Under the pieces are notes generated by a model, which worked only from the letters and a program-made list of their open reading frames with translations, was not told the origin of the DNA and did no database searches. Below are positions 40,502 to 53,263 of a stretch of 64,000 nucleotides of DNA, one piece after another; position 1 is the stretch's first letter; every line of letters begins with the position of its first letter. Both the position numbers and the translations under genes were made by a program. This DNA comes from Burkholderiales bacterium (lineage in GTDB: Bacteria > Pseudomonadota > Gammaproteobacteria > Burkholderiales > SG8-41), in contig JAUXMZ010000035.1 of the NCBI GenBank assembly GCA_030683105.1, forward strand, positions 1 through 64,000, in the 5' to 3' direction.

Positions 40502-42394
40502 ATGCAACACATTGAAAAATTTGATATAATTGTAATTGGTGGCGGTCATGCCGGCACCGAAGCGGCGCTCGCCTGCGCCCGCCTGGGTTGCAATACCCTG
40601 CTGCTCACCCACAATATCGAAACTCTGGGGCAAATGTCGTGCAACCCGTCCATCGGCGGCATCGGCAAGGGGCACCTGGTCAAGGAGGTCGATGCGCTGG
40701 GCGGCGCCATGGCGGCGGCCACGGATGAGGCGGGGATACAATTCCGCATACTCAATTCCAGCAAAGGGCCGGCGGTGCGCGCCACGCGCGCGCAGGCAGA
40801 CCGCGTGCTTTACAGAAAAGCGGTCCGCGGCCGGCTCGAGAACCAACCCCATCTGCGAATTTTTCAGCAGGCTGTCGACGACCTGATACTCGAAGGCGAC
40901 CGCGTGACCGGGGTGGTGACCCAGATCGGACTGAAATTCTCGGCGCGCGCGGTGGTGCTTACGGCGGGTACGTTTCTGGCGGGGCGCGTACATGTCGGCC
41001 TGGAGAATTATCAGGCGGGGCGGGCCGGCGACCCGCCGTCCGTCAGTCTGGCGCAGCGGCTGCGCGAAATGAAGCTGCCGGTGGGCCGGCTGAAAACCGG
41101 CACGCCGCCGCGCATCGACGGGCGCACCATCGATTTTTCGGTAATGACCGAGCAACCCGGCGACCAGCCGACCCCGGTGTTTTCGTTCCTGGGCTCACGC
41201 GAACAGCATCCGCCACAATTGCCGTGCTGGATTACCCACACCAATGCTCACACCCACGACATCATCCGCGGCGGGCTCGACCGCTCGCCGCTGTTCACCG
41301 GCGTGATCGAGGGCATAGGCCCGCGCTACTGTCCCTCGATCGAGGACAAGATCACGCGCTTCGCGGACAAGCAGTCGCACCAGATTTTCCTCGAGCCGGA
41401 AGGTCTGACGGTCAATGAGTTTTATCCCAATGGCATATCGACGAGCCTGCCTTTTGACATACAGCATGCGCTGGTGCGCTCGATCAAGGGTTTGGAAAAC
41501 GCATTTCTGATGCGTCCCGGCTATGCCATCGAGTACGATTATTTTGATCCGCGCGGGCTGAAAAGCTCGCTCGAAACCCGCGCGATAGCGGGGTTGTTCT
41601 TCGCCGGTCAGATCAACGGCACCACCGGCTACGAGGAAGCGGCAGCGCAGGGCCTGCTGGCGGGCATCAACGCCGCGTTATTGGTCAAGGAACGCGCACC
41701 CTGGTGCCCGAAGCGCAACGAAGCTTATCTCGGCGTGCTGGTCGATGATCTCATTACCCGCGGCGTCTCCGAGCCCTACCGTATGTTCACCAGTCGCGCC
41801 GAGTACCGCCTGTCCCTGCGCGAAGACAATGCCGATCTGCGGCTGACTGAAATCGGCCGCAGCCTGGGTGTGGTTGATGACCGCCGCTGGGACGCCTTCA
41901 GCCGCAAGCGGGATGCCATCGCGCGCGAGCAGGAGCGGCTTAAGACCACCTGGGTCAATCCTAAACTGGTGGCGCAGGCCGACGCTGAGCGTGTGCTGGG
42001 CCAGGCGATAGAGCGCGAGTATCCGCTGCTGGAATTATTGCGGCGACCGGACGTGAGCTATGCGGCGCTGATGACTCTGCCCGGAGCCGGACCTGGAATC
42101 GTGGATATCCTGGCAGCCGAACAAGTCGAGATCCAGGCCAAGTATCACGGCTATATCGAACGCCAGCGCGAGGAAATCGAGCGCCAGGAGCATTACGAAA
42201 GCACGCGACTGCCACAAGATGTGGATTACACCCAGGTGCGCGGTCTGACGGCAGAGGTGCAGCAAAAGCTCAACCAGTTCAGGCCGGAAACCCTGGGCCA
42301 GGCAGCGCGTATATCGGGCATCACGCCGGCGGCGGTCTCGGTCCTGTTGGTGCATGCGAAGCGCGGATTTACGCCGAAGCAAAAGATCGCATGA
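40502..42394 (+). CDS. mnmG: tRNA modification FAD enzyme MnmG (GidA)
   Basis: FAD-dependent partner of MnmE, 630 residues. The dinucleotide-binding motif GGGHAG is at 13-18, with [12 protein letters not shown] after it. [24 protein letters not shown] and the C-terminal helical MnmE-binding region are intact. I start at the ATG at 40502 ([18 protein letters not shown]). An in-frame ATG at 40466 would add 12 residues with no homology. It overlaps rsmG by four bases. Confidence 0.97.
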   Translation: MQHIEKFDIIVIGGGHAGTEAALACARLGCNTLLLTHNIETLGQMSCNPSIGGIGKGHLVKEVDALGGAMAAATDEAGIQFRILNSSKGPAVRATRAQADRVLYRKAVRGRLENQPHLRIFQQAVDDLILEGDRVTGVVTQIGLKFSARAVVLTAGTFLAGRVHVGLENYQAGRAGDPPSVSLAQRLREMKLPVGRLKTGTPPRIDGRTIDFSVMTEQPGDQPTPVFSFLGSREQHPPQLPCWITHTNAHTHDIIRGGLDRSPLFTGVIEGIGPRYCPSIEDKITRFADKQSHQIFLEPEGLTVNEFYPNGISTSLPFDIQHALVRSIKGLENAFLMRPGYAIEYDYFDPRGLKSSLETRAIAGLFFAGQINGTTGYEEAAAQGLLAGINAALLVKERAPWCPKRNEAYLGVLVDDLITRGVSEPYRMFTSRAEYRLSLREDNADLRLTEIGRSLGVVDDRRWDAFSRKRDAIAREQERLKTTWVNPKLVAQADAERVLGQAIEREYPLLELLRRPDVSYAALMTLPGAGPGIVDILAAEQVEIQAKYHGYIERQREEIERQEHYESTRLPQDVDYTQVRGLTAEVQQKLNQFRPETLGQAARISGITPAAVSVLLVHAKRGFTPKQKIA

Positions 42395-43032
42395 CTCTGG
42401 CCGAGAAGCTGGCGCAAGGCGTTGCCGATCTGCGCCTGGCCCTGCCTGAGAAAACCCAGCGGACACTGCTCGATTACCTGGCGTTGATCCAGAAATGGAA
42501 CAAGGTCTACAACCTGACGGCGGTGCGCGAGGCCGAAAATATGCTGGGCCAGCATCTACTCGACTGCCTGGCCGTTGCACCGCATGTCGCTGCTGCACGC
42601 ACCCTGGTTGACGTTGGCAGCGGTGCCGGGCTCCCGGGCATCCCGCTGGCTCTGGCGCTGCCGCAGTTGCAGGTTACGCTGCTGGAAGCCAATCACAAGA
42701 AAGCGGCGTTCCTCAGGCAGGCCGCCATCGAACTCGGACTGGACCGCGTTACCGTGGTGTGCGAGCGGGCGGAAGCATGGCACCCGCCCGCCCGGTTCGA
42801 TATCGTGATCTCGCGGGCATTTTCGGGCTTGCCCGAATTTCTGGCCGCCGCCGGCCGGCTGTGCGCCAAAGAGGGCACGATAGTTGCAATGAAAGGCGTG
42901 CACCCCTATGAGGAGCTCGCCCAAGTCTCTGGCGGATATCAATTGCGCGATGTCATCCCGCTTGCCGTGCCGGGGCTGGCGGCGGAGCGGCACTTGGTGT
43001 TAATACAGCCGCAAATCCTGGAAACGCAATGA
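42391..43032 (+). CDS. rsmG: 16S rRNA m7G527 methyltransferase RsmG (GidB)
   Basis: SAM-dependent methyltransferase of 213 residues acting on G527 of 16S rRNA. Loss in other bacteria gives low-level streptomycin resistance. The SAM motif [10 protein letters not shown] is at 74-83, preceded by the conserved NLTAVRE and HLLDCLAV. It is tied by 4-bp overlaps (ATGA) to mnmG before it and parA after it, so the mnmG-rsmG-parA-parB set is probably one transcript. Confidence 0.97.
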   Translation: MTLAEKLAQGVADLRLALPEKTQRTLLDYLALIQKWNKVYNLTAVREAENMLGQHLLDCLAVAPHVAAARTLVDVGSGAGLPGIPLALALPQLQVTLLEANHKKAAFLRQAAIELGLDRVTVVCERAEAWHPPARFDIVISRAFSGLPEFLAAAGRLCAKEGTIVAMKGVHPYEELAQVSGGYQLRDVIPLAVPGLAAERHLVLIQPQILETQ

Positions 43033-43802
43033 GCAAAATACTCGCCATCACCAATCAGAAGGGCGGTGTAGGCAAGACCACCACCGGCGTGAATCTGGCC
43101 GCAAGTCTGGCAGCAGCCCATAAGCGAGTACTGCTGGTCGATCTCGACCCGCAGGGCAACGCTACCATGGGCAGCGGCGTCGACAAGCGCAATCTGGCGC
43201 TGACGATTTACCCGGTGTTGCTCGGCGACCGCACCCTCGCGGAGGTGCTGCAGCATTCCGTAAATGGCGATTACGATGTGATTCCGGCGAACCGGGAACT
43301 TGCCGGCGCCGAGGTCGAAATGGTCGACCTCGAGCGCCGTGAGATGCGGCTCAAGGAAGCGCTGGCCACCGTGGAAGCAAGTTACGATTTCATTCTCATC
43401 GACTGCCCGCCGGCGCTGAACCTGCTGACGGTGAACGGGCTAACCGCTGCGCATGCGGTCATGATCCCCATGCAATGCGAGTATTACGCACTCGAGGGCC
43501 TGAGCGACCTGGTGCAGACCATCAAGAAAGTGCGCACTCACCTGAATCCCGGTTTACAAATCGAGGGGCTGCTGCGCACCATGTACGACCCCCGCAACAC
43601 ACTCGCGCAACAGGTCTCGGCGCAGCTCGAGCAGCATTTCGGCGACAAGGTTTACCGCACCGTGATCCCGCGCAACATACGGCTCGCGGAGGCGCCCAGT
43701 TATGGGCTGCCCGCGCTCAAGTTCGACCGCAATTCGAAGGGCGCGCAGGCGTATATCGACCTGGCGGGAGAAATGCTGGGCCGGGACGTACCTGCCGCAT
43801 AA
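43029..43802 (+). CDS. parA: Chromosome-partitioning ATPase ParA (Soj)
   Basis: Deviant Walker-type ATPase that forms the gradient moving ParB-parS complexes, 257 residues. Deviant Walker A KGGVGKTTTG starts at residue 11, Walker A' is DLDPQGNATMGSG, and Walker B is FILIDCPPALNLLT. It has no N-terminal HTH, the form usual for chromosomal ParA. It overlaps rsmG and precedes parB by 13 bp; two parS sites lie 2.6-2.9 kb upstream. Confidence 0.97.
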   Translation: MSKILAITNQKGGVGKTTTGVNLAASLAAAHKRVLLVDLDPQGNATMGSGVDKRNLALTIYPVLLGDRTLAEVLQHSVNGDYDVIPANRELAGAEVEMVDLERREMRLKEALATVEASYDFILIDCPPALNLLTVNGLTAAHAVMIPMQCEYYALEGLSDLVQTIKKVRTHLNPGLQIEGLLRTMYDPRNTLAQQVSAQLEQHFGDKVYRTVIPRNIRLAEAPSYGLPALKFDRNSKGAQAYIDLAGEMLGRDVPAA

Positions 43803-43815
43803 AGAAGGCACAATC

Positions 43816-44679
43816 ATGGCGAGACAAAAAGGTTTGGGACGGGGGCTCGACGCGCTATTGGGTGGCGATGAGCCGGCGGCAGTGCCGGGCGAAGAATCGA
43901 TGCGCGAGCTGGCAATCGACGCGCTGCAACCGGGCAAGTATCAGCCGCGCATTCGCATGGATCAGGACACGCTGAAGGAACTCGCGGAGTCGATTAAAAG
44001 CCAGGGCGTGATGCAACCGATATTGGTGCGGCCCATCACAGGCGGCCGCTACGAAATCGTCGCGGGGGAACGTCGCTGGCGCGCGGCGCGTATTGCCGGC
44101 CTTGCCAGCGTGCCGGCGCTGGTGCGTGAAATCCCGGACCAGCAGGCGCTGGCGGTAGCACTGATCGAGAATATCCAGCGCGAAGATCTGAACTGTCTGG
44201 AGGAGGCACACGGCATTCAGCGCCTGATCCAGGAGTTCGGCATGACCCACGCGACCGCGGCAGAGGCGGTGGGGCGCTCACGCGCGGCAGTGACCAACCT
44301 GCTGCGGTTGCTTGAACTCGCCCCACCAGTGCGCGAGCTTCTTGCCCAAGGCAAACTCGATATGGGCCACGCCCGGGCATTGCTGGCATTGCCGGCGGGC
44401 CGCCAGCTCGAACTGGCGCGCGAAGTCGTGGCCAAACAGCTTTCGGTACGCGAGGTCGAGAAACGCGTCGGCGGCCAGATCAGAAAGCCACCGGCCCACC
44501 GGGCGCTCCAGCAACCCGACCGCGATATCGTCCGCCTGGAGTCGGATCTGTCGGACCGGCTCGGTACCACGGTGAGCATCAAAACCGGCGCGAAAAAAGG
44601 CAGCGGCAAGCTGATCATCGCCTATGGCAGCCTGGATCAACTTGATGCCTTGTTGTCAAAACTGCGGCGCAATGGCTAG
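43816..44679 (+). CDS. parB: Chromosome-partitioning protein ParB (Spo0J)
   Basis: CTP-dependent clamp that loads at parS and spreads, 287 residues. The N-terminal LGRGLDALLG is the ParA-contact motif, GERRWRAA at 84-91 is the CTP-binding arginine patch, and the HTH is MTHATAAEAVGRSRAAVTNL (about 136-155). A C-terminal dimerisation domain ends the protein. The start at the ATG 43816 follows AAGAAGGCACAATC; an upstream extension lies within parA and is not real. Confidence 0.97.
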   Translation: MARQKGLGRGLDALLGGDEPAAVPGEESMRELAIDALQPGKYQPRIRMDQDTLKELAESIKSQGVMQPILVRPITGGRYEIVAGERRWRAARIAGLASVPALVREIPDQQALAVALIENIQREDLNCLEEAHGIQRLIQEFGMTHATAAEAVGRSRAAVTNLLRLLELAPPVRELLAQGKLDMGHARALLALPAGRQLELAREVVAKQLSVREVEKRVGGQIRKPPAHRALQQPDRDIVRLESDLSDRLGTTVSIKTGAKKGSGKLIIAYGSLDQLDALLSKLRRNG

Positions 44680-44706
44680 CCCGGCCCTGCCGCATCGCAA
44701 CATTCA

Positions 44707-44736
44707 TTGACACTCCCTGCCGCAACGTAATAAAAT
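44707..44736 (+). promoter_or_regulatory. Candidate sigma70 promoter of the atp operon
   Basis: A perfect -35 TTGACA (44707-44712) and TAAAAT (44731-44736, one mismatch to TATAAT) are 18 bp apart. They lie just after parB and about 60 bp upstream of atpI. Confidence 0.7.
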
Positions 44737-44797
44737 CTAAGTCTTTTTTGAGCGGGGTCCAGCGGGGCGGTTGTGGCGCCGTGATGGAAGTCGATCG

Positions 44798-45148
44798 ATG
44801 AAAACGATCCGCCGCATCCTTGGCGCGCAGATGGCGGTCACGCTTGCCGCCGTGGTGCTGGTGCTGCTCATGGGGGGCGAGGCGCGCGCAGCATGGTCGG
44901 CGCTGATCGGTGGTGCAATCGGGGTTGCCACCGCTTATGTGTACGTGCGCAGGATGTTCGCATCTCGCGGCGGGGATCCAGGGGAAGCGGTAAAGGCGCA
45001 GTATCGGGCAGAGTTCTACAAACTCGCCGCCACCGTGGTGTTGTTCGGGGCGACGTTCGTGCTGTTCAGGGATATTGCCGCGTTGCCGCTGTTTTTGACT
45101 TATGCCGCCACGTTGATGGTGTATTGGGCGGCGCTGTTATTCGCATAA
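44798..45148 (+). CDS. atpI: ATP synthase accessory protein AtpI
   Basis: Small membrane protein of 116 residues with four predicted transmembrane helices, two in each half (starting near MAVTLAAVVLVLLMG, SALIGGAIGVATAYV, LAATVVLFGATFVLF and LFLTYAATLMVYWAA). AtpI proteins assist assembly of the c-ring and may affect Mg2+ uptake. The ATG at 44798 is chosen because upstream residues are unconserved. It is the first gene of the atp operon, nine bases before atpB. Confidence 0.92.
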   Translation: MKTIRRILGAQMAVTLAAVVLVLLMGGEARAAWSALIGGAIGVATAYVYVRRMFASRGGDPGEAVKAQYRAEFYKLAATVVLFGATFVLFRDIAALPLFLTYAATLMVYWAALLFA

Positions 45149-45922
<774 letters not shown>

Positions 45923-45952
45923 AGGGTTTTGCTACACATTTATTACGAGTAA

Positions 45953-46237
<285 letters not shown>

Positions 46238-46268
46238 TTTCCACAACTACAAGCAGTAGGAGACACGC

Positions 46269-46739
46269 GTGGATATCAACGCTACTCTCATAGGGCAGGC
46301 CGTCTGGTTCGGCCTGTTCATATGGTTCACGATGAAGTTCGTGTGGCCGCCGCTGCAGCGGGCGATGCACGAACGTCAGAAACAGATTGCCGATGGTCTG
46401 GCCGCCGCCGAACGCGGCAGGCAGGAACTCGAGCAGGCGGCCAAGCGCACCGAAGAAATTCTGGTCGAGGCGCGGCATAAAGCCCAGGAACTGCTGGTCC
46501 AGGCTGACAAACGCGCGTCCCAGATTGTCGAAGAAGCGAAGAATGTCGCGAAAACCGAGGGTGAGCGCTTGCTGACGGGCGCCAAGGCCGAAATCGAGCA
46601 AGAAGTGTTTCGCGCCAAAGAGGCGCTACGCACCCAGGTTGCCGCGCTGGTTGTTGCCGGCGCCGAGCAGATTCTGAACCGTGAGGTGGACGCCAAGGTG
46701 CACGCGGAACTGCTGACCCAGATTCAAGGGCGGTTCTAG
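46269..46739 (+). CDS. atpF: ATP synthase F0 subunit b
   Basis: Peripheral stalk subunit, 156 residues: one N-terminal membrane helix (about 7-26) followed by a long amphipathic, Ala/Glu/Lys-rich coiled coil. It starts with GTG, eight bases after AGGAG; the sequence [20 protein letters not shown] is the usual beginning in this group. Confidence 0.97.
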   Translation: MDINATLIGQAVWFGLFIWFTMKFVWPPLQRAMHERQKQIADGLAAAERGRQELEQAAKRTEEILVEARHKAQELLVQADKRASQIVEEAKNVAKTEGERLLTGAKAEIEQEVFRAKEALRTQVAALVVAGAEQILNREVDAKVHAELLTQIQGRF

Positions 46740-46747
46740 GAAACGAC

Positions 46748-47284
46748 ATGGCAGAACTGGTCACCATCGCCCGGCCTTATGCGGAAGCCGTATACAAACT
46801 GGCGCGCGAAAAAAACAATCTCGCTGGATGGGCCGGGATGCTGGAACTGCTCGCAATGATGGCACGGGATCCGCAGATGCAGGCGTGTGTTGGCAATCCC
46901 AACCTGACTGCGCAACAGATCGGAAGTCTGGTTCTGGATGTCGCCGGCGACAAGCTTGATGGCCTGGGCCGCAATTTCGTGCAGGTGCTGGTGCATAACG
47001 GCCGGCTCGAGTTGCTGCCGCAGATTCACGATTTGTATCAGGCGCTCAAACGCGAGCACGAAGGCGCGCTCGAGGCGAAAATTATTTCTGCGCTGCCCAT
47101 CAGCGACGAACAGAGCCGGCAGCTTGTCGCCGGGCTCGAGACTAAATACCTGCGCAAGATCAGCGCCAGGGTCGAGATCGACCCTCAGCTGATCGGCGGC
47201 GTAAAAATCATGGTAGGCGACAAGGTTATAGATGCGACGGTGCGCGGCAAGCTCGAAGCAATGGCGGCCGCGCTTACCCACTAG
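46748..47284 (+). CDS. atpH: ATP synthase F1 subunit delta
   Basis: Stator subunit linking subunit b to the alpha3beta3 head (OSCP homologue), 178 residues. The N-terminal helical domain begins TIARPYAEAVYKLA, and the C-terminal part has the family pattern PQLIGGVKIMVGDKVIDATV. It lies eight bases after atpF and nine before atpA. Confidence 0.97.
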   Translation: MAELVTIARPYAEAVYKLAREKNNLAGWAGMLELLAMMARDPQMQACVGNPNLTAQQIGSLVLDVAGDKLDGLGRNFVQVLVHNGRLELLPQIHDLYQALKREHEGALEAKIISALPISDEQSRQLVAGLETKYLRKISARVEIDPQLIGGVKIMVGDKVIDATVRGKLEAMAAALTH

Positions 47285-47293
47285 GAGCTATAC

Positions 47294-48835
47294 ATGCAAC
47301 TCAATCCTTCCGAGATCAGCGAACTCATTAAAAGCCGGATTCAGAATCTGGCCGGCACGACCGAGGCGCGCACCCAGGGCACGGTCATTTCCGTTACCGA
47401 CGGCATTTGCCGCATCCACGGCCTGGCCGATGTGATGCAGGGCGAAATGCTCGAGTTTCCCAACAATACCTTTGGTCTTGCACTCAACCTTGAGCGCGAC
47501 TCGGTGGGTTCGGTGGTGCTCGGCGAATACGAGCATATTTCGGAAGGCGACATCGTCAAGACGACCGGGCGCATTCTGGAGGTGCCGGTAGGGCCCGAGC
47601 TGATCGGGCGCGTGGTGAACTCGCTCGGTCAACCCATAGATGGCAAGGGCCCGATCAACGCCAAGCTGACCGACGTGATTGAAAAGGTTGCGCCGGGAGT
47701 GATCGCACGCAAATCCGTATCGCAGCCGGTGCAAACCGGCCTGAAGGCGATCGACGCCATGGTGCCGGTCGGCCGCGGCCAGCGCGAACTTATCATTGGC
47801 GACCGGCAGACCGGCAAGACCGCCGTCGCGATAGATACCATCATCAACCAGAAGGGCAAGAACCTGTTTTGTATTTATGTCGCGATCGGGCAGAAAGCGT
47901 CATCGATCAAGAACGTGGTCCGCACACTTGAAGAGCACGGCGCCATGGCCTACACCATCGTCGTGGCCGCCGCGGCGTCCGATTCGGCTGCGATGCAGTT
48001 TATCGCACCGTACTCCGGCTGCACCATGGGCGAGTACTTCCGCGACCGCGGCCAGGACGCGCTGATTATTTATGATGATCTGACCAAACAGGCGTGGGCT
48101 TATCGTCAGGTATCGCTGCTGCTGCGCCGTCCGCCGGGGCGCGAGGCCTATCCGGGGGACGTGTTTTACCTGCACTCGCGCCTGCTGGAGCGCGCGGCCC
48201 GCGTCAACGAGGATTACGTAGAAAAATTCACCAAAGGTGAAGTCAAGGGAAAAACCGGCTCGCTTACCGCGCTGCCTATCATCGAGACCCAGGCCGGCGA
48301 CGTGACGGCGTTCGTGCCGACCAACGTGATCTCGATCACCGACGGCCAGATCTTCCTCGAAACCGATTTGTTCAACGCCGGCATCCGGCCCGCGATCAAC
48401 GCCGGCGTCTCGGTGTCCCGCGTCGGCGGCGCGGCGCAGACCAAGGTCATCAAGAAACTCGGCGGCGGCGTGCGACTCGCGCTGGCGCAATATCGCGAGC
48501 TTGCAGCATTTGCCCAGTTCGCCTCGGATTTGGATGAAACCACGCGCAAGCAACTCGAGCGCGGCCGCCTTGTCACTGAACTCATGAAGCAGCCGCAGTA
48601 CGAGCCGTTGCAGGTATGGGAAATGGCGTTGACGCTGTTTGCCGTAAACAACAGCTTTTTCGATGATGTGGAGATAAAGAAAGTGCTTTCCGCCGAGCGC
48701 TCCATGCGCGACTACATCAAGGATAAATTCGGCGACTTGGTAAAGCGCATCGAGGATACCAAGGACCTGAACAAGGAAGATGAAGAAAAATTGCTCCAAG
48801 CGATGAAGGACTGGAAGCAGAGCGGCACGTTCTGA
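47294..48835 (+). CDS. atpA: ATP synthase F1 subunit alpha
   Basis: Non-catalytic nucleotide-binding subunit, 513 residues. The P-loop GDRQTGKTA is at 169-177. The region [20 protein letters not shown] and the arginine-finger motif [10 protein letters not shown] are intact. AGGAGC precedes the ATG. Confidence 0.98.
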   Translation: MQLNPSEISELIKSRIQNLAGTTEARTQGTVISVTDGICRIHGLADVMQGEMLEFPNNTFGLALNLERDSVGSVVLGEYEHISEGDIVKTTGRILEVPVGPELIGRVVNSLGQPIDGKGPINAKLTDVIEKVAPGVIARKSVSQPVQTGLKAIDAMVPVGRGQRELIIGDRQTGKTAVAIDTIINQKGKNLFCIYVAIGQKASSIKNVVRTLEEHGAMAYTIVVAAAASDSAAMQFIAPYSGCTMGEYFRDRGQDALIIYDDLTKQAWAYRQVSLLLRRPPGREAYPGDVFYLHSRLLERAARVNEDYVEKFTKGEVKGKTGSLTALPIIETQAGDVTAFVPTNVISITDGQIFLETDLFNAGIRPAINAGVSVSRVGGAAQTKVIKKLGGGVRLALAQYRELAAFAQFASDLDETTRKQLERGRLVTELMKQPQYEPLQVWEMALTLFAVNNSFFDDVEIKKVLSAERSMRDYIKDKFGDLVKRIEDTKDLNKEDEEKLLQAMKDWKQSGTF

Positions 48836-48872
48836 CGTGCCAGACCCATTAAGTTAGCAAGGACTTACTGCA

Positions 48873-49736
48873 ATGCCGGGATCGAAAGAGATCCGCACCA
48901 AGATCAAGAGCGTACAGAATACGCGCAAGATCACAAAAGCGATGGAAATGGTTGCGGCCTCGAAAATGAGGCGTGCGCAGGAACGCATGCGCACCGCGCG
49001 GCCGTACGGCGAGAAAATCCGTAACGTTGCGGCGCATATCAGCCATGCCAATCCCGAGTATCGCCACCCATTTTTGTTGGCCCGGGATACCACAAAGCGC
49101 ATCGGCATCATCGTCGTGACCACGGACAAAGGACTGTGCGGCGGTCTTAATACCAACGTGCTGCGGCTTGCGCTGAACCAGATCAAAGCGTGGGAAGTGG
49201 AAGGCGAAGAGATTGAAGTGTGCGCGATTGGCAACAAGGGCCTGGGTTTCATGCAGCGCTTGGGCGCGAAGGTGGCGTCCCACGTGACGGGTCTCGGCGA
49301 CAAACCGCACATGGAGAAGTTGATCGGTGCGGTCAAGATCATGCTCGATGGCTATATCGCCGACCGTTTCGACCGGGTGATGATTTTTTACACCAATTTC
49401 ATCAACACGATGAAACAAGAGCCGGTCATGGTGCAGCTGTTACCGCTGACGGGCGAAAAGCTGGGCACCCCCAAGGGCAACTGGGATTATATCTATGAGC
49501 CCGATGCCAAGGCGGTGCTGGACCAAGTGCTTACACGCTATATCGAGGCGCTGATTTACCAGGCCATCACGGAAAATATGGCGTCCGAACAGTCGGCGCG
49601 CATGGTGGCGATGAAAGCGGCAACAGACAATGCGGGCAGCGTGATCGACGAATTGACGCTAATTTACAACAAGTCGCGCCAGGCATCGATCACCAAGGAG
49701 TTGTCGGAGATCGTGGCGGGCGCGGCGGCAGTTTAA
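48873..49736 (+). CDS. atpG: ATP synthase F1 subunit gamma
   Basis: Central rotor shaft, 287 residues. N-terminal coiled-coil start [20 protein letters not shown], the [13 protein letters not shown] loop, and the C-terminal helix ending in [19 protein letters not shown] are all diagnostic. It lies 37 bp after atpA. Confidence 0.98.
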   Translation: MPGSKEIRTKIKSVQNTRKITKAMEMVAASKMRRAQERMRTARPYGEKIRNVAAHISHANPEYRHPFLLARDTTKRIGIIVVTTDKGLCGGLNTNVLRLALNQIKAWEVEGEEIEVCAIGNKGLGFMQRLGAKVASHVTGLGDKPHMEKLIGAVKIMLDGYIADRFDRVMIFYTNFINTMKQEPVMVQLLPLTGEKLGTPKGNWDYIYEPDAKAVLDQVLTRYIEALIYQAITENMASEQSARMVAMKAATDNAGSVIDELTLIYNKSRQASITKELSEIVAGAAAV

Positions 49737-49792
49737 GAGAATTAGCCGCCAAGCGCGCGAAGTTTTGATAAATTTTTGAATTTAGCTTTTAG

Positions 49793-51181
<1,389 letters not shown>

Positions 51182-51192
51182 TTAGGTGAATA

Positions 51193-51244
51193 GTGATTAA
51201 GTAATTCATGGCTTAGTCACTCAATTACTCAATTACTCAATCAC
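51193..51244. repeat. Inverted repeat arrays in the atpD-atpC spacer
   Basis: GTGATTAAGTAATT (51193-51206) and AATTACTCAATCAC (51231-51244) pair at 13 of 14 positions around a 24-bp loop. The right side contains three ACTCAATT/ACTCAATC octamers (51219-51242). The structure fills the spacer up to eight bases before the atpC start. Confidence 0.75.
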
Positions 51245-51252
51245 AAAAAAAC

Positions 51253-51675
51253 ATGGCAAATACCATACATGTCGATGTTGTCAGCGCCGAAGAGTCGATC
51301 TTTTCGGGAGAAGCGGAATTCGTCGTCCTGCCCGGCGAAGAGGGCGAACTCGGCATTTATCCGCGACATACGCCGCTGATCACGCGCATCAAGCCCGGCA
51401 CGGTTCGCATCAAACCGGCAGGTGGCGCCGACGAAGAGCTGATTTTCGTCGCGGGCGGCATTCTTGAAGTGCAGCCGGCTATGGTGACGGTGCTGGCTGA
51501 CACGGCGATTCGCGGCCAGGATCTCGACGAAGCCAAGGCGCAGGAAGCCATGGCCCGCGCCGAGGAAGCGCGTAAAAGCGCGGTTGATAAACAGGAAGTG
51601 GCCACGGTCGAGGCCGAAGTCGCCATGCTGGCTGCGCAGCTCGCGGCGATACGCAAGCTGCGCAAGAAGCACTGA
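51253..51675 (+). CDS. atpC: ATP synthase F1 subunit epsilon
   Basis: Rotor and regulatory subunit, 140 residues: an N-terminal beta-sandwich ([32 protein letters not shown]) and a C-terminal helical hairpin (about 90-138) that can inhibit ATP hydrolysis. It is the last gene of the operon, followed by a strong terminator. No good ribosome site is visible: the bases before the ATG are an A-run next to the repeats. Confidence 0.97.
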   Translation: MANTIHVDVVSAEESIFSGEAEFVVLPGEEGELGIYPRHTPLITRIKPGTVRIKPAGGADEELIFVAGGILEVQPAMVTVLADTAIRGQDLDEAKAQEAMARAEEARKSAVDKQEVATVEAEVAMLAAQLAAIRKLRKKH

Positions 51676-51697
51676 TAGCCGCTGGATTTTCACGATA

Positions 51698-51722
51698 GAG
51701 GCAGCGCAACGCTGCCTCTTTT
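51698..51722 (+). terminator. Rho-independent terminator of the atp operon
   Basis: GAGGCAGCG-CAA-CGCTGCCTC is a perfect 9-bp stem with a three-base loop followed by four T, beginning 23 bp after the atpC stop. Confidence 0.9.
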
Positions 51723-51746
51723 GCATTGGAGCCGCGTTCGCGCGCC

Positions 51747-53243
51747 ATGAAAGAAATCGATCTGCTCATCGTGGGTGGCGGCATCAACGGCGCCGGCATA
51801 GCGCGTGATGCGGCAGGCCGGGGCCTGAAGGTGCTGCTGTGCGAGAAGGACGATCTCGGCGCCGCGACCAGCTCGGCCAGCAGCAAGCTGATCCACGGCG
51901 GTCTGCGCTACCTGGAGTCATTCGAGTTCCGGCTGGTTTCCGAAGCGCTTGCGGAGCGCGAAGTATTGCTCAGGTGCGCACCGCATATCGTTCGTCCGAT
52001 GCGTTTTGTCATGCCCCACGTGCCCGAGTTGCGGCCGGCGTGGATGATACGCGCCGGGCTGTTTCTCTATGATTATCTGGCGCGCCGCCAGACGCTGCCC
52101 GGGTCGCGCGGCATACGGCTACGCGGCGGGCCCTACCACGCCGGCCTCAAGCCCGGCCTGGATAAAGGGTATATCTATTCCGATTGTTGGGTCGATGACG
52201 CACGGCTGGTGGTGCTGACTGCACGTGCCGCAGCCGGCCTCGGCGCTGACGTGCTGACGCGCACGGCCTGCGTAGCTGCGCACCGGGAGCAGGATCGGTG
52301 GCATGCGACACTGCGAAGCGTTGATGGCACTGAAAGCGAAGTCGTGGCCAAAGCGCTGGTAAACGCCGCCGGACCCTGGGCGGGAACCTTTCTTTCCAAT
52401 GTGCTGCGCCAGCCGGTGGCGTTCAGTCTGAAGCTGGTCAAAGGCAGCCACATCGTCGTGCCACGTCTGTACCCAGGCGAGCATGCCTACATACTGCAGA
52501 ATGATGACCGGCGCGTGATCTTCGTGTATCCCTACCAGGAGCATTACACCCTGATCGGGACCACCGATGTGGAACTGCTCGGCGATCCGGGCCCGTGCCA
52601 GGCCAGCGACGAAGAAGTCGCGTATCTGTGCCGCGCAATAAACCGCTATTTCTTGCGCCAGGTAAGCTCACACGAGGTGGTTTGGAGTTACTGCGGCATA
52701 CGGCCGCTGTACGACGATGGCTCGGCAGACCCCTCCGCCGTGACTCGTGATTATGTGCTGCACGTGGACCAGCAAGCGGGTGCGGCGCCGGCGTTGTCTA
52801 TTTTTGGTGGCAAGATAACGACTTATCGCCGGCTCGCGGAGCACGTGATGGAAAAACTGGAGCCGCGGTTTCCGCAAATGACAGGCGCATGGACGGCCGG
52901 GGTCTCGTTGCCAGGCGGCAACCTGGACGGCGGGGATCCGGAGAAGTTTGCCCGTTCCCGGCTAAAACGCGATTTCCCGTGGGTGACCGATGAGCTATGT
53001 CTGGCTTTGGCGCGGCGCCATGGCACCGATGCCTACCTTGTACTAAGTACTGCTGCTGCCATGACTGACCTCGGCGAGCATTTCGGCGCGGGACTGTACG
53101 CGAGCGAAATTGACTACTTTATCTCTTACGAATGGGCGCAAACCGCCGAAGACGTGTTGTGGCGGCGCACCAAGGCCGGGCTGCACCTCTCTGCGGCGCA
53201 AATCAAGGCCGTCGAACGCTATATCGTGCAGCGCACTTCGTGA
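51747..53243 (+). CDS. glpD: Aerobic glycerol-3-phosphate dehydrogenase
   Basis: Membrane-associated FAD enzyme oxidising glycerol-3-phosphate to DHAP and passing electrons to quinone, 498 residues. The FAD motif [17 protein letters not shown] starts at residue 10, followed by the family pattern [20 protein letters not shown]; the C-terminal DAO_C domain is complete. The ATG at 51747 gives the usual start [12 protein letters not shown]. It lies just behind the atp terminator, so it needs its own promoter. No other glp genes are in the window. Confidence 0.95.
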   Translation: MKEIDLLIVGGGINGAGIARDAAGRGLKVLLCEKDDLGAATSSASSKLIHGGLRYLESFEFRLVSEALAEREVLLRCAPHIVRPMRFVMPHVPELRPAWMIRAGLFLYDYLARRQTLPGSRGIRLRGGPYHAGLKPGLDKGYIYSDCWVDDARLVVLTARAAAGLGADVLTRTACVAAHREQDRWHATLRSVDGTESEVVAKALVNAAGPWAGTFLSNVLRQPVAFSLKLVKGSHIVVPRLYPGEHAYILQNDDRRVIFVYPYQEHYTLIGTTDVELLGDPGPCQASDEEVAYLCRAINRYFLRQVSSHEVVWSYCGIRPLYDDGSADPSAVTRDYVLHVDQQAGAAPALSIFGGKITTYRRLAEHVMEKLEPRFPQMTGAWTAGVSLPGGNLDGGDPEKFARSRLKRDFPWVTDELCLALARRHGTDAYLVLSTAAAMTDLGEHFGAGLYASEIDYFISYEWAQTAEDVLWRRTKAGLHLSAAQIKAVERYIVQRTS

Positions 53244-53263
53244 CGCTATGCGATAATTTTCCT

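Noticed and set aside
49281-49286. CACGTG core in atpG as a third parS
   Set aside because: The flanks do not match parS; it lies in coding sequence. The CACGTG near 24320 fails for the same reason.
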